DNA of 64,000 nucleotides from an uncultured Clostridia bacterium (lineage in GTDB: Bacteria > Bacillota > Clostridia > Oscillospirales > Acutalibacteraceae), in NCBI GenBank assembly GCA_947589575.1, contig CANQBM010000006.1, positions 46,312 to 110,311 on the forward strand, read 5' to 3'. The translations under genes were made by a program, and so were the position numbers. A model generated the notes under the pieces. It saw only the letters and a list, made by a program, of their open reading frames with translations. It searched no databases and was not told where the DNA came from. This document shows positions 1-10,074 of the stretch, piece by piece. Positions within the stretch are counted from its first letter, which is position 1; every line of letters begins with the position of its first letter.

Positions 1-492
1 TTTCTTTTGAGGCTGGGGCTTTGGCTTGATATTGTCAAAATAATACTGATAAGTTACAGATTTTTCGTCTGAAAGCGTCTGCGCTTCAGTAACATCAGCA
101 ATAAAAACAGTGTGCGTACCGCAGTCAACCTCATTGATCACCTTACCCGAAATAAATGCGTTAGTGAAAGCGGAAATATATACAACTCCGTTTTCCCCTC
201 TCGGCACATTACCGGAAACAATCTTATTTGTATCCCGTCCGCTCTTAAATCCGTAATGCTGAAAAACTGAAAAAGGCACGCTTTGCGTAAGAACCGATAC
301 GTTGAAAAGACCTGTTTTCTTAATCATATCGTGCGTGTAATTACTCTTATTGACAGTAATTGAGATACGAAGCGGAGAGTCAGTCACCTGCTGAACAGTA
401 TTAATGATACAGCCGTTATCCTTTTCACCGTCACGTGCCGTTAAAATAAAAAGTCCGTAGCTTAACTTAAAAACCGACTCTTTATCAATCAT
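1..492 (-). CDS. Flavin reductase domain protein (partial, runs off window start)
   Basis: Reverse-strand translation from ATG at 490-492: MIDKESVFKLSYGLFILTARDGEKDNGCIINTVQQVTDSPLRISITVNKSNYTHDMIKKTGLFNVSVL..., typical flavin reductase/rubredoxin-associated FMN-binding fold. No stop before the window edge. Confidence 0.75.
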   Translation of the reverse strand, partial: MIDKESVFKLSYGLFILTARDGEKDNGCIINTVQQVTDSPLRISITVNKSNYTHDMIKKTGLFNVSVLTQSVPFSVFQHYGFKSGRDTNKIVSGNVPRGENGVVYISAFTNAFISGKVINEVDCGTHTVFIADVTEAQTLSDEKSVTYQYYFDNIKPKPQPQKK

Positions 493-1435
493 ATTTGTCA
501 CCTTTCCTTTTTATATTAACAATTATTATTCCCGCTGAAACAAGTATAAGCGCAAGTATTGTCTTAATACCTGAGCCGGCAAGCGTTTCGCCTAAAAAAA
601 GCGATGAAAAAATACAGCCGAATATCGGCGTCATAAAACCGAATACCGCTACTCTAGACACATCGTTATGCTTAAGAAGTATTCCCCACAACGTATATGC
701 GGCAGCAGACAAAAAAGCAAGATAAATTAACAGTAAAATTCCTTTTATACTTCCGGCTGGAATTTTTCCGCCCAAGAAAATGCCTGTTATTATCATTGTT
801 AATCCGCCGAAAATAAACTGATAACCGCTTAAAACCACTGTGTTTTCCTGTTGCGAATAACTCTTAATCAGTACAGAAGATACGGCGTATGCCATTGACG
901 AAAGCAATATAAATCCTTCACCTAAAAAAGAAAAAGACCTCTCAAACTGCGTGCCGGAAAGATTAATAATAACAGTTCCCGCAAATCCGATTATACACCC
1001 TGCCGCTTTTTGTAAGTTCAATTTTTCCTGTTTTAACAGCAGGCAGGATATAAGCACGGCAAAAAACACGCTTGTGCTGTTTATTATAGAGCCTTTTGTT
1101 CCTGTTGTATGCGCGAGACCGATATAAAAAAACAAATACTGCAATATTGTCTGAAACAGTGAAAGCGTACAAACAAGTTTTATATTTTTCCGCTTTGGAT
1201 AAAGAAACTTTTTTGAAATCAGACTGCCTGATATTATAACAAGCGCTCCCGCGAGTGTAAACCTTATACCCGCAAAAAGTATTTGTGATGAATAGTCTTC
1301 AGAGCCGATTTCAAAAAGCCCGCAGCCTATTTTAATGAATGGGAAGGCGCTCCCCCAAAGTGCACAGCAAAGCATTGCTGTTAAACAAACGGCTGCAGGG
1401 TTTCTTAAATTTAAGAAATGATTTTTCAGGCGCAT
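485..1435 (-). CDS. EamA/DMT family transporter
   Basis: ~10 TM segments, 'ALWGSAFPFIKIG' N-terminus and two EamA-like halves. Start probably MRLKNHF at 1435, directly at the upstream gene's stop. Confidence 0.85.
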   Translation of the reverse strand: MRLKNHFLNLRNPAAVCLTAMLCCALWGSAFPFIKIGCGLFEIGSEDYSSQILFAGIRFTLAGALVIISGSLISKKFLYPKRKNIKLVCTLSLFQTILQYLFFYIGLAHTTGTKGSIINSTSVFFAVLISCLLLKQEKLNLQKAAGCIIGFAGTVIINLSGTQFERSFSFLGEGFILLSSMAYAVSSVLIKSYSQQENTVVLSGYQFIFGGLTMIITGIFLGGKIPAGSIKGILLLIYLAFLSAAAYTLWGILLKHNDVSRVAVFGFMTPIFGCIFSSLFLGETLAGSGIKTILALILVSAGIIIVNIKRKGDKYD

Positions 1436-1436
1436 T

Positions 1437-1946
1437 TTATTTTGTTGTTGAACCGAATCCACCGTCTCTTATACCGTCTGTATCATCATCAACAGTTATA
1501 CCGAACCGCGTAAAAATACCCTGCGCGAATCCATCGCCTGCCGATACAGATGCAATGTGCCCCTCATCGTGAGCGTCACAGCTTATCTTAATCATAATAT
1601 GACCTTCGTTTGAAGAATTATAATAATCGGAGTCGATAATCCCCACGGTGTTGTCAAGCCGGCATCTGTGCTTAAAACCAAGACCCGAACGCGGGTAAAT
1701 TGAAAGCACCCATCCCTCGTCAATTTTAGAGCGGATACCTGTAGGGACAAGAGTAGACTTGTCCTTAACAAAAGTAACATCGGCAGGCGCGTAAAAATCG
1801 TAACCCGCAGAGCCGGTTGTTGCTCTCTTTGGAAGCTTTATACTGTCATAAACAGCTTTTACGTCCTCGGTATCAGGGAAGTTCTTAAGCCAGTCTTTTT
1901 CAAACTGCTCGAACGAAACCTTTTCAAACTTTGCAATTTTCTCCAT
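1437..1946 (-). CDS. dut: dUTP diphosphatase-like protein
   Basis: dUTPase motifs: GSAGYDFYAP, YPRSGLGFKHRCRLDNTVGIID, C-terminal DGGFGSTTK. Confidence 0.85.
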   Translation of the reverse strand: MEKIAKFEKVSFEQFEKDWLKNFPDTEDVKAVYDSIKLPKRATTGSAGYDFYAPADVTFVKDKSTLVPTGIRSKIDEGWVLSIYPRSGLGFKHRCRLDNTVGIIDSDYYNSSNEGHIMIKISCDAHDEGHIASVSAGDGFAQGIFTRFGITVDDDTDGIRDGGFGSTTK

Positions 1947-2078
1947 CGTATTCTCCTATAAAATATATAATTTTCACAGGAACATATTAACACATTAAAA
2001 TAAATAAAACAATGCCATTTTGTCTTTTTTTCAGACACAGGCATTGTTTTTTGACAGGGACTTGCTGTCTAAATATAA

Positions 2079-2420
2079 TCACAGACCGAAACTTACACTG
2101 AGTGCTTGATTTACTTTTCCCATATCGCTGGTATCAAGACTGCCCATTTTTTCCTTAAGCCTTCTTTTATCAATGGTGCGTACCTGCTCAAGAAGAACAA
2201 CGCTGTCCTTTGCGAGTCCGCAATTTCTTGCATCGACCTCAATATGAGTCGGCAAATTATTTTTATCTCTTTGCGAGGTAATGGCGGCGGCAATGACGGT
2301 TGGTGAAAATTTATTGCCGACATCATTTTGCACTATCAAAACAGGTCTTACTCCTCCCTGCTCAGAACCAACAACGGGACTTAAATCAGCATAGTAAATT
2401 TCGCCTCGTTTGATTAACAA
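2079..2420 (-). CDS. Type II toxin MazF/PemK-family endoribonuclease (EndoA/NdoA-like), TTG start
   Basis: [50 protein letters not shown] is the classic PemK/MazF fold signature. Confidence 0.92.
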   Translation of the reverse strand: MLIKRGEIYYADLSPVVGSEQGGVRPVLIVQNDVGNKFSPTVIAAAITSQRDKNNLPTHIEVDARNCGLAKDSVVLLEQVRTIDKRRLKEKMGSLDTSDMGKVNQALSVSFGL

Positions 2421-2632
2421 TTATATCACCTTCATAAATTTCTCGCGTCTTTAGGGTGATAAAATTTGAATATATCAGTTTAAGCCTTACCACCCTTTAC
2501 TTTCAAAATTAGCATTGCCATATTTTATCCGTCCTATACCATTATATGTAAATTCTTTTTTAAGGTTTTTTGTCAAATAACAATTTTTTTAGTATTTCAT
2601 AAAATGAATTAGTACAATGAAAGGAGAAAAAT

Positions 2633-2839
2633 ATGGAAAATTATGTTGACCTTTTTAAACCAAGCTTTCTGAAAAAGGACCAGCGTCCCGCTTTGCCTGC
2701 CGACGCTTCTGTAACTATGTCTTATGTACCTTTACAGCTTGAGCTTATAACATATGATGATGAAAAAGGACTTGATAACGGAACAATATTCCCGGCGCTT
2801 AACAAGCCGTTTTTAGGAAGGATGGTAAAGAAAGTATGA
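2633..2839 (+). CDS. cotJA: Spore coat associated protein CotJA
   Basis: Short protein '...YVPLQLELITYDDEKGLDNGTIFPALNKPFLG', CotJA family; overlaps the next ORF by 4 nt. Confidence 0.8.
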   Translation: MENYVDLFKPSFLKKDQRPALPADASVTMSYVPLQLELITYDDEKGLDNGTIFPALNKPFLGRMVKKV

Positions 2840-3078
2840 GCAAAACCAAACTTTTAAGAAGAGTAAGTGCCCTTGGCTTCGCAATGCAGGAATTCAGACT
2901 TTTCTTAGATACACATCCGGATGATACAGACGCTCTGGAACTTTTTAATAACTACAAGAAAAAGTATGATGCCGCTAAAGATGAATATGAAAAAGAGTAC
3001 GGTCCTCTTACGCTTAACGGCTATAACAGCGATGAGTGGTTAAAAAACCCGTGGCCATGGGATAATGCTGACAATTAA
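2836..3078 (+). CDS. cotJB: Spore coat protein CotJB
   Basis: LLRRVSALGFAMQEFRLFLDTHPDDTDALELFNNY ... YGPLT...WPW, CotJB family. Confidence 0.85.
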   Translation: MSKTKLLRRVSALGFAMQEFRLFLDTHPDDTDALELFNNYKKKYDAAKDEYEKEYGPLTLNGYNSDEWLKNPWPWDNADN

Positions 3079-3085
3079 ATTGATA

Positions 3086-3125
3086 TAAAAAAAGAGTACA
3101 AAGCAAAAGCTTTGTACTCTTTGTG
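3086..3125. terminator. Bidirectional intrinsic terminator between cotJB and the convergent carboxypeptidase gene
   Basis: AAAGAGTACAAAGC-AAAA-GCTTTGTACTCTTT perfect hairpin flanked by A/T tracts. Confidence 0.9.
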
Positions 3126-4511
3126 TTATTTATTTCTTCTTTGAGGCGGTGGCAGAAAATCGTCGGGCGGATTATCGTGCCGCTCAGCACGCTCAATTTT
3201 TTGCTGACGTCTTTTCTTTTTCTTTTTGTTGTTACTGATAACAAGAATAATATAAACTATTGCAAGCAAAATAACAGCAACAAGCACAATTTTAACGGCG
3301 GTTGAGGATAAAAAAGACTTTACCGCATTAATTACTTTTAAAAAGGTTGAAAGCTCAATGTCCTTTGCCGCAACTAAATCAACAGTCGCTATAACCTCAT
3401 CACCGTAAATCACATCAGCCTTGCATACGTCCTGCCCCTTTGCTACAGGCGCCTTGAGAAGTTCGGGCTTGTCCACTGTTTCAATAATCACAGCCGACTT
3501 ATCAAGAGCGGCGGGAACAATAACATTTGTATCAGTTTTCGCTACAAGCTGAACACTGTCGGCGTCCTTACCGTCCTCAACGGTAATTTCACTGAGAACT
3601 TCATTTTCACTTACAAGAGTTGTGTATTTAAGGCTGTCAAACGCCCACTCAAAAAGAGATTTTGCGTCAATAAAGGAGCACTTCGTTTCATATGACTCCC
3701 CGTTAATTTTCTGTCTTGGCGACTTTAAAACAACAGCAAGATAATTGTAACCGTCCTTTGACGCCTTAGTGATTACACAGTATTCAGCCTCTTCTGTAGA
3801 GCCTGTTTTAATTCCCTGAGCATATTCGTAATAGTATGAAACATAACCGGGCTGAAGCATCTGATTTGTATGTCCTAAGGTCATATCCTTGTATTTTACT
3901 TCTGTAGCAGTAGAGTATTTAACAAAATCAGAATTTTTCAGCGCTGCTAAGGTTATCGTCGCCATATCACGGGCGGTTGTATAATGATTACTGTCATGAA
4001 GACCGTCGGGATTTACAAAATGCGTGTCCTTACAGCCAAGTGACTGAACGTACTTGTTCATCTCGTCAACAAAAGCTGTCACTGTGCCTGAAACATACTC
4101 CGCAAGTATCTGACAAGCATCACAGGCAGAATAAACCATAGTAAGATATAAAAGCTCATCAATCGTGAGTTCTTCGCCTACGGTTATTCCCGCAACCTGC
4201 GCGCCTGTTCCGAGGGTAGCGTCAAATGCCGACTGGCTCATTTTTGTCTTTGCCTGAAAATCCTTGACATTATTCAGTACAACCATTGTTGTAACAATTT
4301 TGGTGAGTGATGCGGGATAAAGCCTTTCATCAATATTTTTCTGCGCTACAACAGGGTATGTTTCGTCGTCAAGATTTATCAGCATATAAGCCTCAGCGTA
4401 AATCTTTCTGTCAGGCTCATAGGCAGCGGCGTTTGCAGAAACATACGGTACGCAAAAGAGTGAAGTAAATAAAACCAAAACGGTTAAAATATAAGAAAGT
4501 GTTCTTTTCAT
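3126..4511 (-). CDS. D-alanyl-D-alanine carboxypeptidase (penicillin-binding protein 5 family)
   Basis: Signal peptide; 'LYPASLTKIVTTMV' (SxxK), 'YSACDACQI', 'GIKTGST' (KTG); C-terminal TM and basic tail. Confidence 0.9.
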   Translation of the reverse strand: MKRTLSYILTVLVLFTSLFCVPYVSANAAAYEPDRKIYAEAYMLINLDDETYPVVAQKNIDERLYPASLTKIVTTMVVLNNVKDFQAKTKMSQSAFDATLGTGAQVAGITVGEELTIDELLYLTMVYSACDACQILAEYVSGTVTAFVDEMNKYVQSLGCKDTHFVNPDGLHDSNHYTTARDMATITLAALKNSDFVKYSTATEVKYKDMTLGHTNQMLQPGYVSYYYEYAQGIKTGSTEEAEYCVITKASKDGYNYLAVVLKSPRQKINGESYETKCSFIDAKSLFEWAFDSLKYTTLVSENEVLSEITVEDGKDADSVQLVAKTDTNVIVPAALDKSAVIIETVDKPELLKAPVAKGQDVCKADVIYGDEVIATVDLVAAKDIELSTFLKVINAVKSFLSSTAVKIVLVAVILLAIVYIILVISNNKKKKKRRQQKIERAERHDNPPDDFLPPPQRRNK

Positions 4512-4608
4512 AGACTTGACACCTTTATCTGAAAAATATATTATATTAATAGTTTATCATCTTTTTTTATTGTTTTAAAGACTAATTTATATTTTTTTGG
4601 AGAAATTT

Positions 4609-5283
4609 ATGATTTACATTACAGGCGACACGCACGGCGACATTTCCTGCTTTAAAAATCCGAAACTGTCCAAGCTTGGTGAAAAGGATATTTTGATTGT
4701 GTGCGGTGATTTCGGATTTATATGGGAACCTGAAAACCCCATTGAAAAAAAGAATATGGAATGGCTTAAAAAGAGAAAATATACCATATGTTTTGTTGAC
4801 GGGGCGCATGAAAATTTTGATATTCTTAATTCCTACTCCCCTTACCGCTGGAAGGGAGGCAACACTCATAAAATCGCTGATAATATTTATCATCTTATAC
4901 GCGGCGAGGTATTCACGCTTGAGGGAAAAACCTTCTTTGTTATGGGTGGAGGTGAAAGCGAGGATGCCTATATGCGTGACAAGGGCTCAACCTGGTGGGA
5001 AGCAGAACTGCCAAGCGCCGAGGAGCTTAAAAACGGCGTAAATAACCTTAATGATTCTGAAAAAAACATCAACTATATTCTCACCTACGAGGCGCCCACA
5101 ATCGCAAAGGATATTCTCAAGCAGAGAACAAACCAAAATATTATCATTACTCCGCTCAACACATACCTTCAGGAAATTATGCACAATGTTGATTATATGC
5201 ACTGGTATTTCGGCTCACTCCATATTGACCTTAATATCAGTAAAAAAATGACCGCCGTCTTTAACGAATTAATTGCAGTTTAA
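4609..5283 (+). CDS. Metallophosphoesterase
   Basis: MIYITGDTHGD, 'ILIVCGDFGF', 'GAHENFD', 'GGGESED' metallophosphatase motifs. Confidence 0.85.
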   Translation: MIYITGDTHGDISCFKNPKLSKLGEKDILIVCGDFGFIWEPENPIEKKNMEWLKKRKYTICFVDGAHENFDILNSYSPYRWKGGNTHKIADNIYHLIRGEVFTLEGKTFFVMGGGESEDAYMRDKGSTWWEAELPSAEELKNGVNNLNDSEKNINYILTYEAPTIAKDILKQRTNQNIIITPLNTYLQEIMHNVDYMHWYFGSLHIDLNISKKMTAVFNELIAV

Positions 5284-5324
5284 AATTCCCGGTACACAAA
5301 TGTGTACCGGGAATTTTTTTATAA
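5282..5324. terminator. Bidirectional intrinsic terminator
   Basis: AAAATTCCCGGTACACaaatGTGTACCGGGAATTTTTT hairpin between convergent genes. Confidence 0.9.
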
Positions 5325-8300
5325 CTATCTCTTAATTTTTATAATCGACGAATACGCGGAATAATATGTTTTACCGCCTGCCTTTTTGTAAGAGCGAATT
5401 CTTATGTAATAGGTTGTACCCTTCTTTAAATTTTTAAATGTGTAAGCGTAATTTGAATTCTTTTTTATTGTAACACTCTTTACGCCCTTTTTGAAATTTT
5501 TAGATGTTGAAAGATATACCTGATAGCCTGTAACGGTTTTATCTTTATTCCACGTAACTCTTAAATTTCTGCTGCCCTTGCGAGCGGCCTTGCAGGTTAA
5601 TTTTTTGGGATTTGTGCGGACTGTAAACTCTTTTACAGGACCGTTATTTGTAAACGACTTGCCGTTGACCTTTCCCTTTATAACCGCACGGACTCTGACT
5701 TTATACTGAGTATTAGCCTTAACGGCAGTCTTTTTGCCCTTTAAGTAGACTGTTTTAATCCTATAAGACGCGCCTGAGGTCTGGCCAACTTTTTTCCAAC
5801 ACTTTTTACCTGTATCGTAAACCCATACCTCATAGATACAGTTACTGCCTTGCTTTTTCCATGAAACATTTATATAGCTTTGCGTTGTTGATGTCTTTAC
5901 TGAGGAAGGAGCCGAAGGATTTATATAATAAATAAACTTGCATGAAACAACATTTGCGTATGCTCCTAAGCCTGTAATTGTACCCTGATATACGCCCGGA
6001 TTTGTCGCGTTGCCGCTAATCTTATAGTCCTTTCCGCTCTTGAGAGTTAAGTTGCCGAGTTTTACATTTGCCCTTGCATTCTGTTTTTTACCGTTGTAGG
6101 TTAAGTTCACTCCGGTAATTGACAGCTTGCCGTACGCAATATAAAACTTCATTGAAGCCTTGCCGGCATAATTGCCTATAAACTCAATATTAACAGTAGC
6201 TGTTCCGACTTTTACATTATTTGAATAAGAAGTAATTTTATAATCCTTGCCGTTTACCAAGGTAATCTGCTTTCCTGTTTCAGTATCCTTAAGAGCAAGC
6301 TTGAAGTCAGTCGGTTTTACCTCCTTGCCCGTATACTGATATTTTGTATTTGAAATAATCTTGTTATTAAATACCGCGGAAACATCTCTTCTTTCATTAA
6401 TCGTATATGTCCACTCGGCAACAGTTCCCGCCTCGATATACTTACTGCCTGCAAGACCGATAAATTTGATTTTACCCGAATTGCCGTAATTAAGTCCGCC
6501 TATAATCTCAACCTTATAGTCAGTACCGCTGACTATTGTGGTACTGCCTATTTCAAGCGATGATAAACCTTTAGCTATATCAACGCCGTAGGTGGCATTA
6601 ATATTTTTACTGCTTGAAGAAAAATCAGCTAAATCAGCCTTATTAACAGTAAACGGAATTTCGATTGAGCCTGTATAATTTCCCTTATATATTACCTTAA
6701 GCGTGTATTCTCCGGGATTTCTCGGATTTATATTCGTCTTTGATGCATCGCTTTTAAGGAAACAATAAATATCATAATCTTTACTTTCAATCAGCAAAGT
6801 ACCCGAATTATCATAAAGCTTTGCCTCAATTACAATATCATTGCCAATAAAGCCCGCTTGCTGAGGTACTCTCGTAGATTCTAAATCATACTCTGCCCAG
6901 TCGCTCATATCAAGCGGTGATATAACAAACTGTCTTTTATGTATTACATTACTCTTTGTAGTTTTAATATCAAAAGAATATTTGCCGGCGTCACGGATAA
7001 ATTGATCCTCACAGTTGTATTCTATACCGCGGGCAAAATCATAGAACTCACAGCTGTAATAATATCCCTTTCCATAAAACGTGAAACCTTTAACAGGGAT
7101 AAAATTACCCTCATTTTCAGCGTCGATTTTATAACAGTTTCCATCCGGGTCAATAATCATATAATCTTCAAGATTATACACACCAGTATCAAGATATGTT
7201 TTATCGGCATCAGCGTCACGTCTGCGTGTTACGACGGTATAAAAATCAGCGTCATTAATACTGCTTATTTCAAATTCATAATCGCTTTTGCTTTGATTAA
7301 TTGATTTATACTCGTCAAAAAGCTGCTGGTGGTTTTTAGGCGAATAGTTTTTGTTATCGGTACCACTTAAAAAATAGGAATAGTTTATAACCGAAAATAC
7401 ATCTGATATTTTTTTGCTCTTCTGGCAGCCGAAGGTTACGTCAACCGCATACCATACGGAATCGGTATCGTTAATATCCTTAAGATATACCATGTTCCAT
7501 GCGTGAGGGTCAGAGGTCTGACCGTCTGTATAATCGCCTTTGACTATCCGGCAATCAATACCGTTAAGCTTGCAAAGATAATAAAAGACAAGAGAGTATC
7601 CGTCGCAAACAGAACGTCCCTGATTGCGCTTGTTTATTCTGTATAAGCCCTGAATGTCCTTCTGATAGCTTAAATCCATTGATTTGTTACAGTCGAATGT
7701 TTCCGGGTTGTACGCTCCGTCAACATTACCGAAAAGCGCTCCGTAAGCGGAGTGCGAATAACGGTATTGCTCGGTATTCTCGTCAGAAGTTCCGTCATAA
7801 ACACTCATATCGTAAATAGTATTTTTCGCGAGAAAATTATATATTGTTTTAACAATGTAATACTGTTTCTCATCACCGTCAGCGTTTTTTATTGTTTCAT
7901 TGTTTTCGATGTAAATATTATTAAAACGCCTAAGGTATGACGATACCATATCCTCCTCAAGTTTAGTTGTACCGTTTACTATATCTATATTCATCTTGTA
8001 AAAATTATAGCTGTCAGAAGACGTTTCAATTTTAGAGGAATTGTCATTGAGGTGCGCCACACTCATAGATTCAAGATAATCACCGCCGTAAGGCGTTTTA
8101 TCATCCTTATAAACCTGTTTGTCTATCGTATTGAAAACAGAGTTTATACCGTAACCCGAGGACTTTTTATCCACCATAAAATAAACATTATAATTATCAT
8201 CGCGGTTATACATAGCCTGTCTGAGCCCCGCGGTAACTGTATCATAATCCGAGTTATCATAGATACATTTATGCCAAGTATTGTCTGAAGCCACCCAATA

Positions 8301-8480
8301 GCTTTCCGAGGACTTGTCAACATAATATTGAGGTTCACCGTTTTGAACAGGCTTATTTTCATATAAATCCGATGCGTCAAAAGCCTGTGCGGATAATGGT
8401 AAAACCAAAAGGCACAGAAAAAGAAAAGATACGCATAAAATAGATTTTAATAATAGCTTTTTGACATCTGTTTTAATCAT
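5325..8480 (-). CDS. Secreted transglutaminase-like protein with MBG/Ig-like and fibronectin type III domains
   Basis: Signal peptide; RSVCDGYSLVFYYLCKLNGIDCRIVKGDYTDGQTSDPHAWNMVYL...WYAVDVTFG transglutaminase core; C-terminal FN3 repeats. Start taken as MIKTDVKK after GGGAGG RBS. Confidence 0.85.
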   Translation of the reverse strand: MIKTDVKKLLLKSILCVSFLFLCLLVLPLSAQAFDASDLYENKPVQNGEPQYYVDKSSESYWVASDNTWHKCIYDNSDYDTVTAGLRQAMYNRDDNYNVYFMVDKKSSGYGINSVFNTIDKQVYKDDKTPYGGDYLESMSVAHLNDNSSKIETSSDSYNFYKMNIDIVNGTTKLEEDMVSSYLRRFNNIYIENNETIKNADGDEKQYYIVKTIYNFLAKNTIYDMSVYDGTSDENTEQYRYSHSAYGALFGNVDGAYNPETFDCNKSMDLSYQKDIQGLYRINKRNQGRSVCDGYSLVFYYLCKLNGIDCRIVKGDYTDGQTSDPHAWNMVYLKDINDTDSVWYAVDVTFGCQKSKKISDVFSVINYSYFLSGTDNKNYSPKNHQQLFDEYKSINQSKSDYEFEISSINDADFYTVVTRRRDADADKTYLDTGVYNLEDYMIIDPDGNCYKIDAENEGNFIPVKGFTFYGKGYYYSCEFYDFARGIEYNCEDQFIRDAGKYSFDIKTTKSNVIHKRQFVISPLDMSDWAEYDLESTRVPQQAGFIGNDIVIEAKLYDNSGTLLIESKDYDIYCFLKSDASKTNINPRNPGEYTLKVIYKGNYTGSIEIPFTVNKADLADFSSSSKNINATYGVDIAKGLSSLEIGSTTIVSGTDYKVEIIGGLNYGNSGKIKFIGLAGSKYIEAGTVAEWTYTINERRDVSAVFNNKIISNTKYQYTGKEVKPTDFKLALKDTETGKQITLVNGKDYKITSYSNNVKVGTATVNIEFIGNYAGKASMKFYIAYGKLSITGVNLTYNGKKQNARANVKLGNLTLKSGKDYKISGNATNPGVYQGTITGLGAYANVVSCKFIYYINPSAPSSVKTSTTQSYINVSWKKQGSNCIYEVWVYDTGKKCWKKVGQTSGASYRIKTVYLKGKKTAVKANTQYKVRVRAVIKGKVNGKSFTNNGPVKEFTVRTNPKKLTCKAARKGSRNLRVTWNKDKTVTGYQVYLSTSKNFKKGVKSVTIKKNSNYAYTFKNLKKGTTYYIRIRSYKKAGGKTYYSAYSSIIKIKR

Positions 8481-8639
8481 AGTAATTCCTCCCAATCTTT
8501 TCTTTATTTAATTATATCATATTATCCATAATTTATATACGAGAATTATATACAAAAAAAAGAGCATGAAATTGTGAATTTTTGACAATTTCACGCTCTT
8601 TATCTCACATAAAAGTTTGCTTTTTAATTGCAATTTATA

Positions 8640-9569
8640 TTACAGTACCGTTCTCTCAATAAAATCATTGATATAATCATATACCTCTTCTTTGTTTATT
8701 TCATTGAGAATTTCATGTCTTGCATCGGGGAAAAGCTTAATTTCCGCCTTAGTATGACCTGTGGAAACAAGCCTGTCATAAACTTCTTTTACGCCCTTTG
8801 AAAAATTACCTACAGGGTCCATTGAACCGCTGATTAAAAGAACCGGCATTTTCTTGTCAATGTTGTTTGCCCATTCGTCATTGTTACATTCCATGACAAG
8901 ATTTGCCAAATCCCTGTACCCCATTGCCGAAAAAGTAAAACCGCAGTATTCATCGGCAACATAGTCATCGATTACAGCCTTATCCCTTGAACCCCAGTCA
9001 TAATCTGTCCTATGCTCAAACGGCTTGTCATATGAGCCAAATCCGACTTTCTTAAGCCACTCGGATTTATACGTTTTGCCTTTAACAGCCCCAATTAAAT
9101 TCGTAAGCGCAATACTGATTTTGGCAAGCGGGTTTGAACCCGATGTTCCGATAAAAACAGCGCCGTCAAAACAATTTCCGTATTCGTTGATAAAGCATCT
9201 CATAACCATACTGCCCATTGAATGACCGCATATTATGTAAGGCTTACCGGGATATTCCTTCTTTGCAATATCCATAAGCGTCTTAGCGTCGGCAATAATA
9301 TCCTTGTATCCGTCATTATCGCCGAAATATCCAAGATGCTCCTTTTTTTGATTAGATTTACCGTGATTAATCATATCATTCATAAACACAGCGTATCCCA
9401 TATCGGTAAATGCTTTGATACACTTTTTGTATCTTCCGCAGTGCTCAGCCATACCGTGATGAATCTGCAGGACAGCTTTAATACTGCTTTTGTCATCGGG
9501 ACACCATTGCCATGCTTTGATTTCACACAAACCGGATTTACTCCTGAAGGAGTATTCTTTTGTTTTCAT
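8640..9569 (-). CDS. Alpha/beta hydrolase (monoacylglycerol lipase-like)
   Basis: LQIHHGMAEHCGRY, 'ICGHSMGSMV' nucleophile elbow, 'SGSMDPVGN', 'DARHEILNE'. Confidence 0.88.
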   Translation of the reverse strand: MKTKEYSFRSKSGLCEIKAWQWCPDDKSSIKAVLQIHHGMAEHCGRYKKCIKAFTDMGYAVFMNDMINHGKSNQKKEHLGYFGDNDGYKDIIADAKTLMDIAKKEYPGKPYIICGHSMGSMVMRCFINEYGNCFDGAVFIGTSGSNPLAKISIALTNLIGAVKGKTYKSEWLKKVGFGSYDKPFEHRTDYDWGSRDKAVIDDYVADEYCGFTFSAMGYRDLANLVMECNNDEWANNIDKKMPVLLISGSMDPVGNFSKGVKEVYDRLVSTGHTKAEIKLFPDARHEILNEINKEEVYDYINDFIERTVL

Positions 9570-9605
9570 AAATTCCACCCCTCTCGGTGTTGAAGAGCCT
9601 GCTGA

Positions 9606-10028
9606 TTATTCCTCCTCGGGAATATCAGATGTGCAGTGACAGCACTTAACGGCATCAATCGGAATTTCACTCTTGCAGAACGGGCATATTTTAGTTACCG
9701 GTTCCGGCGCCGGCTCCTCTTCCTTCTTTTTGCCGATAGTCATAGCTTTATTTACTGCCTTGACTATGCAGAAAATAATGAATGCCATAATTATGAAATT
9801 GATGATTGCGGAAATAAAAGCGCCATAGTCAATATAATTTTCGCCTACAAGATGAATTTTACCCTGAATTTCAGCACCGCCGATACAGTTAATCAGCGGA
9901 TTGATAATATTGTCGGTAAGCGATGTTACGATAGCAGAGAAAGCACCGCCTATAATAACGCCGACTGCCAAATCGAGCACATTACCCTTTGAAATAAATT
10001 CCTTAAATTCAGCAAAAAACTTCTTCAT
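9606..10028 (-). CDS. mscL: Large-conductance mechanosensitive channel MscL with C-terminal zinc ribbon
   Basis: FKEFISKGNVLDLAVGVIIGGAFSAIVTSLTDNIINPLI is the MscL TM1 signature; tail CPFCKSEIPIDAVKCCHC. Start after GAGG RBS at 10028. Confidence 0.92.
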   Translation of the reverse strand: MKKFFAEFKEFISKGNVLDLAVGVIIGGAFSAIVTSLTDNIINPLINCIGGAEIQGKIHLVGENYIDYGAFISAIINFIIMAFIIFCIVKAVNKAMTIGKKKEEEPAPEPVTKICPFCKSEIPIDAVKCCHCTSDIPEEE

Positions 10029-10074
10029 TTTTTTAATCCTCTTTTCATTAAACTTCATTTATAACTAAATAATA

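Noticed and set aside
2633-3078. CotJ-like genes as a mobile or toxin-antitoxin pair
   Set aside because: Sequence matches spore coat CotJA/CotJB; no mobile context.
6939-8288. Plus-strand ORFs antisense to the transglutaminase gene
   Set aside because: No plausible RBS or recognisable domains, and fully embedded antisense to a well-supported CDS.
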